DNA of 58,688 bases from Thermomucor indicae-seudaticae (lineage: Eukaryota; Mucoromycota; Mucoromycetes; Mucorales; Lichtheimiaceae), in assembly GCA_000787465.1 (NCBI GenBank), contig JSYX01000181.1:1-58688 (forward strand), written 5' to 3'. Under the pieces are notes generated by a model. It ran no database searches and was not told the DNA's origin. It worked only from the letters and a program-made list of their open reading frames with translations. Shown here in pieces: positions 12,300 through 22,774 of the stretch; position 1 is the stretch's first letter, and the number at the start of each line of letters is the position of its first letter. A program made the position numbers and the translations under genes.

Positions 12300-13464
12300 T
12301 ACACACATGGGATGTCCAAAAAGTTTAAAAGCGTGTTTGGTAAACATTACGTTTTCCCGCGGAAGAGGATAGTGGCCCTTGCAAGTTATACACATTTGGA
12401 AACGCAATCAACGTGCCTGTTTGTGGTCACCGGCTTTTACTGTATGTGTACAAGTCCTGTTGTGGCGAGTGATTTGCCGTGCTGCACGCTGTGATATGGT
12501 GCAAGACACCTACAATGGTACCAGGGACCCCTGTATTCTAGACGAAACTACATCTCGACAACACCAAATTTCCTCACGAAAATGGCGTCAATCGATAGCT
12601 TTTATTGGTATAACCATTCTGTTATTTTTAGGGCTTCCTACATTTCGTTGACGAATAGGGAGTTACTCTCAAAGTATGCGCAATTTGGTAAAGAAAGTTA
12701 CCCTTACAGGTGTCGCGACGTTGTAGATGTAGTGCTTCTTTGGATTTCATTTGCGTGAATGGACGAATCAGAAGCCAGGAATTTGAAATTTCTTAATCCA
12801 TGCACTTCTTGACTCATCAGAGACGCGTTATTCCGAACTTCTTTTTTTACGGGAGATATATTAGGGACGATATATGCATTTGGAAATTGATGTACTTGGA
12901 GCCATCTCACTTGCTTAGCATACAGCTGACATCGGCGATATTCTTGTAATTCCATCATCAATATCACTAAGAGAACAACATCACCCGTTTGAGATAGCGC
13001 GGACCAGTCCGCGGTCAAAAATTATGCGTTAGAATGAGTCAAACCCTGGTGTTCTCCGTTTAAAGAAGCTATTATGAGATAGACGGTCTCCAATAAGATT
13101 TACCGCTTGTTCCACAAGACCATTGGATAGTCCGGTGTCCTGTTTCCCTGGATCTGACTGATAACGATAAACAGAATAATCATTCCTGGCGAAATGAAGA
13201 AGTTAAAGTTTGCGATTGCCTGCTTATCTGATAAAGATTCATACTAATGGTTACCTGAAGATTGAACTTAACTTTGACCAATCATGCAGCCTAATTGCAT
13301 TGCGTGTACTGCTTGAGACAAAGCAATGCTGTGGATCCATTTCAGTAGCTATCTACAGGTTTTACCTAACGTCATATGGGAAGAGCATTTAGTATATATA
13401 TTATGCACTAGTTACTGAATACGAAGAAGCATAGATGCAAGCAATGCAAAATTGGTTAAAATGC
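12300..13464. other. Intergenic, no gene supported
   Basis: A minus-strand open frame of 104 codons (12704-13018) has a plausible hydrophobic/charged pattern but no family I recognise. Nothing else stands out. Confidence 0.35.
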
Positions 13465-14345
13465 TTAAAGATCAGCAATCTTGACGACTTGCTTTCCAAG
13501 GTTTCTTCCTTTTAAAATGTGCAGCAGCGCGTTGGCCGTCCTTGCGATACCATCGGCAGCGACATCTCGTACGTAACCTCATTTTTCTGCAGCCATTGAG
13601 TAATATCACTTTGTGTCTGCCAACGTTTCGAGTGTTCTTCCGCCCATGTTATCGAAATAAATGCCGATGTCTTCACGACAGAGTTCAGTAAAATGGTGTT
13701 GGGTACCCGGTTTCTGTAGTTAAAAGAGCTATCAAAACCGTTTCTTTTGGGCACTCGACCTTCTCGTCTGTGCTCGCTTAGCTCCAGGATTTTACCCATC
13801 TGACCTTCTAGTTGTCCCGCTGCATTAGCTGCCGCGGAAACGTGGACCGCCTTTCCGGCTTTGGGTTTTCCAATGCGAAGTGAACGATATTTGTCGTGTC
13901 AGTATACAGTGCGATCCCGCAGTTTTCTCTTCTTTTTCCATACCCAGCGTAAGCTGTCATGCCCGGCAAACCAGGCACACCAAAATAATTGCTGAGAGGA
14001 AGACCAGTTAACGCGGGACCTGCTGCGACTTGTACAACCTAGTGAATCCCCTGGACACGCGCATATAGTCTTCGTAGGGACTGTTGGCGGACACCCATAA
14101 ACCAAATCGCCTTCCTTGAAACAGGATAATTCGACTGGATACAGACACTTATCATGGTCGCGGTGATGGGTTCTCCAAGCTCACATAGAGGGGACTCAGC
14201 GGTCATATGGGCGGGAAAATATGGATCAGTGACTCTTGATGTTGAATTCACCCTCAGTCAAAGGTGCTTCCAGGTCAAAGTCTGATTCTGGGATAGGAAG
14301 ATGCTCGGCGGGAACAGGATACGTTGTCCGAATCCTGCTAAAGAT
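13465..14345 (-). pseudogene. Dead NADP-dependent alkenal/prostaglandin reductase-like MDR gene
   Basis: Minus-strand fragments in different frames line up in order with the zinc-independent MDR reductases (PTGR1 / alkenal double-bond reductase). Near 14,300 there is PIPESDFDLEAPLTEGEF. Near 14,200-14,120 come DPYFPAHM, LCELGEPI and then FKEGDLVYG. Near 14,020-13,950 are GLPLSNYFGVPGLPGMTAYAG. Near 13,850-13,800 is the nucleotide-binding stretch GKPKAGKAVHVSAAANAAGQ, followed by KRNGFDSSFNYRN. The end at 13,520-13,465 is LKGRNLGKQVVKIADL and a stop. At least four frame changes and in-frame stops break the reading, and the central part of the catalytic domain is missing. No intact copy is present in the window. 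Confidence 0.8.
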
Positions 14346-15178
14346 GACTCGCTTGTGGATATCCGTTTTGCTTCTTTTCCAAATGCAAAGAGAAAGATAT
14401 GTCAAAATACGTACTTCGCGAAAACGTTACTTAGTTCTTACAAACGTTGACTCATCTGCCGGTATAGCATTTGGAATCAATTACAGTACCTGTAACGCAA
14501 ACGAGGCTAAGGCAGGTTTTGAGAAGCTTCAATGATAGAACAGCAAAAAGGAAAGATTCCAATTTGACTATAAGCAATGGGAGGTGGCAGTCAATGGTTA
14601 CATTCGCTGCTTCTAAATGGTACGGCTCGTGCAACAGTGGTCCATACTCGGCAACAAGTTCACGTAACTTGTTCTCCCGTTTTGGGCATTCTTAGGAAAT
14701 TCCTTGTAACTCTTCCATCTTGTAAAACGAGTTAAAACAAACGGATTGAAGGCAGGTTACCAAGGCTTAGTTAGGCCCGATGTCGGGCAATTCCGATGGG
14801 ACTTGTGCATACTCCTGGCTATAACTTATACACAACAAATAGACCCCGTTTTCAACTTCCTAGGTTTCTACTGTCTAGAGATCACTCAGCCGACTGATTT
14901 GCTGTTAAAAGCCTGCTAGTCGGTACACAACTAGTGGGCTACAAAACCGGATTTGTGTGGCAGTGATAGTGTTCCGAAAGCCAGCGTCGCAAAAATCCTG
15001 ATAACGGATTTGGTATATTCCCATGATGCTTGAATCGGATTTATTTGCCTGGATAATAAGTAAGGGATATTTTAGTTATACTCGAACGTTATCATGCGTC
15101 AATGAAAAGACAAATGAAAGTGAATAAAAACAGAAGGGATACTAATACAAAACATCTCACATTGCTGAGCGTAGCTCA
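14346..15178. other. Intergenic, no gene seen
   Basis: About 830 bp between the reductase relic and the 3' end of BEM1. Short overlapping open frames on both strands (14452-14695) show no domain. Confidence 0.4.
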
Positions 15179-17158
15179 TCATATACGCTCTGCATAAACA
15201 GTCAGTTTGCCCAGCTTTACGGCGGATGCAAATGCTTCTTCCATGTCCATCTCCGTTACCAGAGGTAAGCTGTCACCGGTTGCCTCGTCTTTGTATCTTA
15301 GAATCACGTCAAACCCAAGACGATCATGTACTTTATCGCGCAGTTGATCCAAAGTGCTGTTCGCCGGTACTTTAATAGCAAAGATGTCATCCTTGTGGAC
15401 AATCTTCACTTTGATCTTGTTGGTTGCAGAAGTTGGTTGAGCGCTACTGCTCGTTGCAGTTGGCGTTATAGATTGCGGTGTGGCAGATGCAGCTAACGCC
15501 TGCGAGCTCGCACCCTCCTCCACTGGTCCTGTTCGGGGATCATAATCCATCTCCATATCGCCTTCATGTATGGCAAACAATTCATCTTGAACAAGTGAGC
15601 TTTCAGCTAAATAACGAGGCAGACTCAATAGTTCCCGACAGTATTTGTCTAGGTCCTTTTGCCTTTCCGCTAATTATCACGTTCCATCAATATTCTCTTC
15701 GTGTTACATTATTTTCCGTAAAGAGTTTACCTGTGATTGCTTCATCCACCTCCGTCAAAGGCCCGGGCATGTAAGGCAGTATTCGCTCCCTGTCTGCCTT
15801 ACCGGCTTCTACCGGATACTGGTTCAATAAATTGATCTGAAAGTCGTAAAAGTCTGTTCCAGAAAGTTAAGATTCGGACGTCCGTGATCAAGCCCATCCT
15901 CCATTTACCGTCGTATAAGCGATACAACACACGGTGGCGTCCATTACTTAAGCGAGCATATACGATGAACCAGTATTGGTCTCCTTCAAGAATAAATGAG
16001 TCGATGGTGGCATCCTCTACGACCGGTCTGTCTGACCGCGCCGTGGATCGTGGGCTGCGATCATAAATGGAACTGATATGCGTTTTACGATGAGTGGTAT
16101 CGGACAGGTCTTTAGATTGAGCCAAGTGTTGCATTCCGTAGCTATCGAGGATAGCATCTGGATGGTTTTCGCGGGGTACATGGCTATGGTCATACATATC
16201 CTCTGGTAGGTGTTGCTTTGGTGCTCGGGAAGACGTTGCAGAAGAGGCAGAAGAGGAGGAAGAAGCGCTAAATCCTGATCGTACGAGGTGTTGCTGGGGC
16301 ATTTGCTGTTTTTCGAGGGAATTGAGTGAAATGCTGGATGCTTCATAGCCTTGAGCCATCTTTTTCCATTCCTCGACCCGCGGGAGAATGGGTGTTGCTG
16401 ATGCCTGCATCAGATCATTGATATTGGTAATAGGTTGCCCAGTAACTGCATCTCTAATTTCGACGAACGAGACCGGGATCAAGCCTGGTCCACCTAACCG
16501 TCCGATCGGTTTCGCAACAAACCACTCCTCGTTTGATTGTGCGATTACGATAATTGGTTCACCAGCTTTGGCATCCAATTCATCAGATCGTTCAGCTTGA
16601 AAATCATATAAGACAACACCGTAGAGCGGTTGCATTTTCTTCGTGCCTGTCGCTTATATATCTCCCAGTTAGTCGCTTACATGGGACGATAAGAGAAAAG
16701 ATATTGAACATACAGTGGGCTTGAGGAGGAGCAGCAGCAGAAGACGAAGAAGGTCCAACGTCATGGTCATTATCGACAAAGCCGGAATCGAACTTATGAT
16801 ATTGTTGCGACTGAGGCGGTGCTACTGTCAGGTTGCGTTCTGATTTGTCAAGAACTTGAAAGTAGCTGACAGGCACGATGCCCTTCATATTCGTTGCTGG
16901 ATTGCACGCTTCGAACCAATGCTCGTCGTTTTCTCTCCCGGTAACGTGAAAAAAGTCGCCTTGCGCAAAGGACAATTCATGTGGGCCCTGTGCTTGATAA
17001 TCATACAAGGCTTTGATGATTTTCTTCGGAGCGGAAATGGAAGCGTGTACGGTTGTTGGTAAACTAAGAGGGGTCGATATCTTATTTTTGACGAGCGAAC
17101 GGCGAGCAGATCGTAAGCTTTTTGGAGCCTTCACTTTCTCCTTTGGATGATGCGGCAT
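15179..17158 (-). CDS. BEM1: Bem1/Scd2 polarity scaffold (SH3-SH3-PX-PB1)
   Basis: Four exons on the minus strand (17158-16714, 16646-15909, 15853-15731, 15648-15179) give 591 residues. The first SH3 domain is at about residues 44-105 (KALYDYQAQGPHELSFAQGD, VPVSYFQVL), the second at about 152-215 (VVLYDFQAERSDELDAKAGE). A Ser-rich linker follows, then a PX domain spanning three exons (YWFIVYARLSNGRH, RLYDDFYDFQINLL, DKYCRELLSLPRYL) and a C-terminal PB1 domain (KIKVKIVHKDDIFAIKVP). This is the exact Bem1/Scd2 order: the protein gathers Cdc42, its exchange factor Cdc24 (through PB1) and the PAK kinase at growth sites. Family knowledge also links it to NADPH-oxidase regulation in filamentous fungi. 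The start at 17158 is chosen because the basic N-terminus (MPHHPKEKVKAPKSLRS) resembles other Bem1 proteins; an in-frame ATG at 17227 is the alternative. Confidence 0.93.
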
Positions 17159-18732
17159 TGGGCAAACGCTCGAACAAATAGCACAAAAGTGGGGAAGAAG
17201 CTCGAAATCATTCCCTGGCGGAGACAAAAATTAAGGTTTCCATAGCAAGACACTCTTCTTGTTGCCTGCCAGTCGCTAATTGCGTATCTTGGCAAACCCT
17301 GCTATTTGCCATTAATTAATTTACGTTTGTTATGTGAACGGTAATAACTTCAGACGCTTAAGCGACATTGACGCTGCCCGTTCAAGATACCCATGCTGTA
17401 TGATAGCCACATCGGGAACCGCTCTGGTAGCGCTATCTAATGGCCCGGAAATATTCAAGCACAAGAGAACCTGTACATTGCTCTGGGTGCAAATGTTCCA
17501 GTAGAATATAAAATTAGAATGTAGACCCGTCGCGTATGTCGATTGACTTGCAGCGCAAAGGAAAAGTCGCAGCGTGCGCATAGTGGCATGAGAAATCCAG
17601 TAGTACCTATTGAATCAGAAACGAGGTAAACCAAAGAGATACAGAGAAGACTAGTGCTGACAGTAACTATGATAAGGTTGGAGGGCATCGAATCGGCGCT
17701 AACCGACATCGTCAAAGGTTAAGAAAATCCGAAGCCAAAAGGGTGGATATCATGCAGGGAACTGCGCGAAAAGTGATAAGGATAGTCGCTTCAGTAGACC
17801 AGCAGAAAGGGGCCGTTTTCCGTAAATACTGCGTCTCAAGGAATCGTCGCCTTTAAGCTCTTTCCGTAATTATTAGACAGACTCAGAAACCCTACAAAAT
17901 ACCGTAGTTATTATTCCCATAGGAGTATTGAATATTGTTCTCTTGCTGTTTACGACAAGTAGGCAGCTGTCAATACACTTTGTGCCATACCTCAAAAGGG
18001 TGATCGCGGTGCCTGTTACCATGGTTATTTGAAGATAGCTGTCAGAATTACTTTGCTTCAACAATCGTTTGCATGAAGCTGACATTGAAATGTGTTACGC
18101 TTTGCAGAATCGCGTCCACAGTCCGAAACCGCTTGTAACGGTGCATTTTTTCTGACAGGAAACATGAACTGGATCAACTTTACTTACACTTAAGGATAGT
18201 CGTTATATGCGACTCGCTGTGATTATCTAGAAGCACAAAAATGTCAGAGGCAAAAGCGAGAAAAGGCGCACATACCACAAATGGCAAGCGGAATGTCCAC
18301 CTGACCTGGCGGATTTTCTATAAATATTGTTCTCCGGGTAAATCATCACATTCTTTCCTGTTTCCCTTTTCCTTCCTATCCGCAGCCGTCAAAACGACCA
18401 AAGAAATTGCCCTGCTTTTTAAGCCTTCCGTCCATTTTCATCATTCCTACGAGTGGTATCGAATTGCGATCAAGTCTTGTCGGTCGTTCAAGGTAAAGCA
18501 AGAGTGAGGTCTTTGAAAGAAAGAGGAAGATTGGGTTTGTGCGAAGAGAGAAAGGAAGAAACCTGGCCTTCTGTTACTTTGCTTTTGGTTTATATTTTCT
18601 TCTGTTGCATGGGACACGATTCGCGACTGCTACGCCGCCTCGACGCTCCATTGTATTATACCGCTTTATCTTCTTTCCTTTCCTTTTTCATACTCTGGTC
18701 AAATTTGGGATCCGGATTATTTTGTGTGAAGC
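17159..18732. other. Shared upstream region, no gene seen
   Basis: Divergent intergenic space of about 1.6 kb between BEM1 and the filamin-like membrane protein. The right half (18,320-18,700) is pyrimidine-rich, with TTCCTTTTCC-type tracts typical of fungal promoters and leaders, and ends with an AT-rich TGTATTATA at about 18,651. No convincing open frame. Confidence 0.4.
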
Positions 18733-21303
18733 ATGCCTACTAAAAGACTCTCTTTTCTTCGAACAACTATGTCGTCGAGGCCACGGACGTCGTCATTTGA
18801 TGACAGAGATGGTATGACAGAGCCATTTGTGCACATTCCGCAGCAGCAGATATCTCTAATTACTACCACATACTCAGATACCGAATCGGCATCAACATCT
18901 TTACAGGAACCTTCTCCGCTTAACACTGACCGCAGTAGTATTGCATCTGACAAGCCTCGAGATCACGGACACAGGATAGTCCCGGAACGTCCATGGTACT
19001 CGGCTGTAGAGCAACCAAGGACGCCTTGCCCTGGATTTATCCAGCGAAGGCCAGCATTATCCACTGCCTCCATGACGTTGGGCGGAGACCATAGTAGGGT
19101 GCATGTTTCCGGCGACGAAGTGGAGTATTGCTCTCTCGATAACGCACTCCAAGACGATGACCTTTCCTTAAATAATTACGAGGATGATAAAGCCCTGGTT
19201 CAGTCGCAGCCAAGTTCCACCGATTCGCTAGATCGAGAATCGATTGAGTTGGCCGCGAGTCAAGAGGTTGGATCAGAAACACTTATGGAGCTTTTGAAAT
19301 CTGAAAAGGATCTGGAGCAACGAATGAATGCCATTGAACAGCAAGAATCGCATGGCGGAAAATCGTTTGAAATACGCGACACAGGTTTTAAGCAGCAGAC
19401 TGCATCGGACTGCGGCGAAGGAAAGCAATTTGATGCACCGACGTCAATGCGGGTGCTTTTCATGGGTTGTGCGTCAGAGCAAGACAAGCAACTCTTTGTT
19501 AAAGCGATCTCTCAAGGGTTGGCAAAGATATTTTGCCTACAAGAACAGACGTGCAGTCAGAGTGGGTCTAGCAGTGGCAGTGGTAGTAGTAGTAGTGGCG
19601 CTACTCGACCATCCTCTCTGTTTCGCATAACAGGAGCCTTCAAGGAGCGGAAGCATCACTTGTTTCTAACGAGCCTGTCCCCGTGCGATGAAGCGGAAGG
19701 CAATGTTGTGGATACATGCGAAGATTATGGCATATCCATTATTGAAGCGGATTTCACTCGAACCTCTGCAACAGCGCCGAAAGGTGACTTGGATCAGATG
19801 ATTCTGAAGTATGCTTGCCTGCAATGTGAAACAAAACAGCAAGAGGATATCACCGGATGGCTTGGTATTCCTCCATCGGATACGTTTGAGGGATTTGTGT
19901 ATAAAGAAAAGACACCTAATGGAATCGACTTGTGCGTGTACTTTTATGATGGCAATGCGTTAAGAGCAACCAAGCAAGAAGAAGAGGAAGAACAGCGGCA
20001 AACAAAAGAGGATATGGTTATCTTGTGGAAGCTCAAGAAACTGGGAATACCTGTCATGCCTCTTTTATCACTATACGTTTCGACTCCATCCGCGGACGCA
20101 ACACCAGCGTCATGCTCTTCATCATCGTTATCCTATTCGCGACGTCGACCTTTGTCCTCATCGCGATCCCCGTATCATCATCAGCAAAAGCCTCAAATGC
20201 GCCGTACGACCAGATTGATCCAGCCTGCGCATACCATTCCTGAACGCCGTACACAGTTAGCCGAGCTGTTATCACAGTACAAGATTCGGTGCATTGATTT
20301 TTCTTCGTCTAGCTTGGATGTGGGGCAGGCTCCTTCTTTCCAACGACGAAATACCAGACAAACGCATCTTCCAGATCCTAGTCTCGTTGAGCGTCTTGGC
20401 CCTGAATGGGCTGCTTCGAGTATGACAGTTCCTGCGCCTTACCAGATCCTGACTATTGATCAATTCTTTGACATGGACCGTCGGGCTATCTTTACGGTCT
20501 TGAAACGTTCTCGAGAACAAGCCTTGAGGCAGGAGAAGTTATTGGACATCATCAGGGCACAAGAAGAGCCGAAACATGTCGGCGAGTCCGACACGATACC
20601 CCGTCCATTGCCATCGTCTCTGCCTTCGAATAATACAGTCGCACGAATATGTTTCTATCATTGGCAACTACTTGCTATTATTCTCGTTCTTGCATCTCTA
20701 CTGGCCTTGCTTGTCGGCCTGCGATCGCCGCCTGTCCCGAAGGAGGAGAAGAACCCATGGAGCGCCTCTTTGAATCTGGCGGCTACCCCTGCGACCACGG
20801 GCCTGTCCTTCGTATTAGAAGTTCGTGATCCAGAAGGAAATCTGAAGACTGTTCCGGCGTCTCCGTTGATGGTGGTGACTATTGGGGAAGAGCAGACCAC
20901 AGTCGCCCAAGTGAAGGTGGATGATAAGCAGGAAGGCCGATATACCTTTACAACTACATTTCCATCTTGTCGACCTTTGACTGCACCTCAGAATGAGGCC
21001 ATCAAAGTTGATGTACAGCTGCAGCATCCTAGCATTCATCTTGTCCATGGCAGTCCAATCTATGTGTTGCCTCCCCTTTGTCCTTCTTCATCAGCAAAAC
21101 CCTCACCAACGGTAAGTGTAGATAGGCATGAGAGTGATTCCGTGTCGCTTCCTATGTCGTCACCCAGCACCAACGGCAAACAGATAAATGACAGGGACCA
21201 ATGCCATTCGAAGCAGCAGTACACAAAATGGTACCACACAGCCGCCTTTTTCTGGAACAACAGAAGGGCTATTCTAAACTATATGATCGATACGGAGGAA
21301 TAA
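18733..21303 (+). CDS. Single-pass membrane protein with GTPase-like region and filamin-type Ig domain
   Basis: One u ninterrupted exon of 856 residues. Residues 1-235 are low-complexity and probably disordered. At about 239 begins a compact domain opening with MRVLFMGCASEQDKQLF, a beta-strand/loop like the start of a small GTPase but lacking a true GxxxxGK[ST] P-loop; later strands (CVYFYDG, MVILWKLKKLGIPVMPLLS, KIRCIDFSS) fit the same kind of fold. A single transmembrane helix lies at about 643-664 (LLAIILVLASLLALLVGL). After it comes about 100 residues resembling a filamin/ABP280 Ig repeat (LEVRDPEGNLK, EGRYTFTT, IHLVHGSPIYV). The topology would put the GTPase-like part in the cytosol and the Ig part in the lumen or outside. 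I do not know a named family with this layout. A second ATG at 18769 is an alternative start. Confidence 0.8.
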   Translation: MPTKRLSFLRTTMSSRPRTSSFDDRDGMTEPFVHIPQQQISLITTTYSDTESASTSLQEPSPLNTDRSSIASDKPRDHGHRIVPERPWYSAVEQPRTPCPGFIQRRPALSTASMTLGGDHSRVHVSGDEVEYCSLDNALQDDDLSLNNYEDDKALVQSQPSSTDSLDRESIELAASQEVGSETLMELLKSEKDLEQRMNAIEQQESHGGKSFEIRDTGFKQQTASDCGEGKQFDAPTSMRVLFMGCASEQDKQLFVKAISQGLAKIFCLQEQTCSQSGSSSGSGSSSSGATRPSSLFRITGAFKERKHHLFLTSLSPCDEAEGNVVDTCEDYGISIIEADFTRTSATAPKGDLDQMILKYACLQCETKQQEDITGWLGIPPSDTFEGFVYKEKTPNGIDLCVYFYDGNALRATKQEEEEEQRQTKEDMVILWKLKKLGIPVMPLLSLYVSTPSADATPASCSSSSLSYSRRRPLSSSRSPYHHQQKPQMRRTTRLIQPAHTIPERRTQLAELLSQYKIRCIDFSSSSLDVGQAPSFQRRNTRQTHLPDPSLVERLGPEWAASSMTVPAPYQILTIDQFFDMDRRAIFTVLKRSREQALRQEKLLDIIRAQEEPKHVGESDTIPRPLPSSLPSNNTVARICFYHWQLLAIILVLASLLALLVGLRSPPVPKEEKNPWSASLNLAATPATTGLSFVLEVRDPEGNLKTVPASPLMVVTIGEEQTTVAQVKVDDKQEGRYTFTTTFPSCRPLTAPQNEAIKVDVQLQHPSIHLVHGSPIYVLPPLCPSSSAKPSPTVSVDRHESDSVSLPMSSPSTNGKQINDRDQCHSKQQYTKWYHTAAFFWNNRRAILNYMIDTEE

Positions 21304-21413
21304 GTCTCATTTTGGCTGTGATTATTTAATTAACCTAAAGAATTTTGAAATTTCTGCAAAGAATAAAAGAATCTATCTTTCAACAGTTATATATATAATA
21401 CATACAGAACAGA

Positions 21414-22661
21414 TTATATGTCTCGTATAATGGATTCCACGGGTGCTCCTTCATAGATGATGCGGTAAACGGTATCAAAGAGAGGAAATTCGGATACCAT
21501 ATTACGGGGCGCCAGAAACTCATGAACTTCCAAGGCCGTGAGTGTGCCCTGCAGCTTCTGACCGTTCAGCAATTCTTTCTCCAAGACCTCGATTGGCTTC
21601 CGCGTCTTGGCGAAGGCTTCCGCTACTTTGCGGTTGCGTCCACCAGCACAAGTGGTAATCAAGTCAGCAACGCCACAAGATTCAAAAAACGTGGTATCTT
21701 GGACAGATCCTGGGAAGAACGTCTGTCCAAATTTACGCATTTCCAATAACCCACGTCGGATAATGGCTGCCTTCGTATTACTGCCGTATCTAGCGACGGG
21801 AGGGAGAGAACAATGAGTTCACCCCAACAGCCAATAGATGATGTCCCCAACGAGTTCTTACCCTAATCCATCAGAAAGACCCGCACCAACAGCGACAATA
21901 TTCTTCAATGCGCCGCACAGTTCTACGCCAACATAGTCGCGGATCACATTCACTCGAAAGTAAGGCGTATCAAATAGCTTTCGAAAGAGTTCACCGTCTT
22001 CTGGCGATCGACAGCCTATTGTGGTTTCACAAAACTTCTCCTCTGCGACTTCATTGGCGATATTGGCACCACTCAAGGCCGCCGTGTGCTCGAGACCCAA
22101 ACGTCGCGAAATCTCTTCAGAAAATAGTGTGACGCCATCAGGTTTGATTTCGAGACCTTTGATGAGCGAAATGGCCTTGACATCAGGTAAAATGTGGCCG
22201 ACCATTTGGTCACATACTTCTCGGACAAATTGGTGGGGCAAGACAAAGACCAGAACAGTCGCCTCTCGACAGGCCTCCAAAAGGTTTGGCACAGCCTTGA
22301 TATTGTGAGAGAATTTGATGCCTGGTAGATATCTTTTTTACCAAATATTTGTTACTATGGCCAAACACTTATTCGAAACCCGTGGGCGCGTGCTTTACTT
22401 TGGATTTTCGTGTTCTCGGTTGATGAGATCCGTCAGCTTTTCGCCGTTAAAGATTTCCTCAAATACCCATTGACGCACTTCGGGTTCAAAGAGATCCGGG
22501 TGTCTCAGGACGTTGTTGCCGATAATTTTACCAACAGCTGATCCCCTATATATCACGCACACACACAACGCTTAACTTATGAATACTAACAGAGGCATGT
22601 GCGGGAGACGGCAAACATACCAGTTGCCTGAACCGATAAGACAAACGCGTTCTTTTGTCAT
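21414..22661 (-). CDS. GPD1: Glycerol-3-phosphate dehydrogenase (NAD+)
   Basis: Four exons (22661-22621, 22545-22399, 22332-21862, 21789-21414) give 344 residues, close to cytosolic Gpd1 enzymes. The NAD site GSGNWGSAVGK is split by the first intron. Other family blocks are [29 protein letters not shown], the substrate-site run [13 protein letters not shown] (with its catalytic Lys) and [21 protein letters not shown]. The enzyme reduces dihydroxyacetone phosphate to glycerol-3-phosphate, feeding glycerol (osmolyte, redox balance) and glycerolipid synthesis. There is no N-terminal organelle presequence at the chosen start, and a TATA box sits about 92 bp upstream of it. The 3' end lies 110 bp from the convergent stop of the filamin-like gene. 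Confidence 0.95.
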
Positions 22662-22752
22662 GGTTGTCAGTGTATGTCTTGGAAAGGGAAGTCTGTTGCC
22701 TGATGCAGCAAAAGGAAAGAAGATGTTCCGAAAAGTAGACCTGACAACAGGA

Positions 22753-22760
22753 TATTTATA
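22753..22760 (-). promoter_or_regulatory. TATA box of GPD1
   Basis: TATAAATA on the minus strand, about 92 bp upstream of the GPD1 ATG at 22661. It also argues that translation starts at 22661 and not at the further-upstream in-frame ATG at 22775. Confidence 0.6.
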
Positions 22761-22774
22761 GGCTATGACTTTCA

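Noticed and set aside
13899..14105. Minus-strand open frame as an independent small protein
   Set aside because: It is one frame of the MDR reductase relic; the conserved residues are spread over all three frames.
19549..19600. AGT/GGT-type trinucleotide run as a possible repeat expansion
   Set aside because: It is an in-frame Ser/Gly-rich linker of the membrane protein gene.
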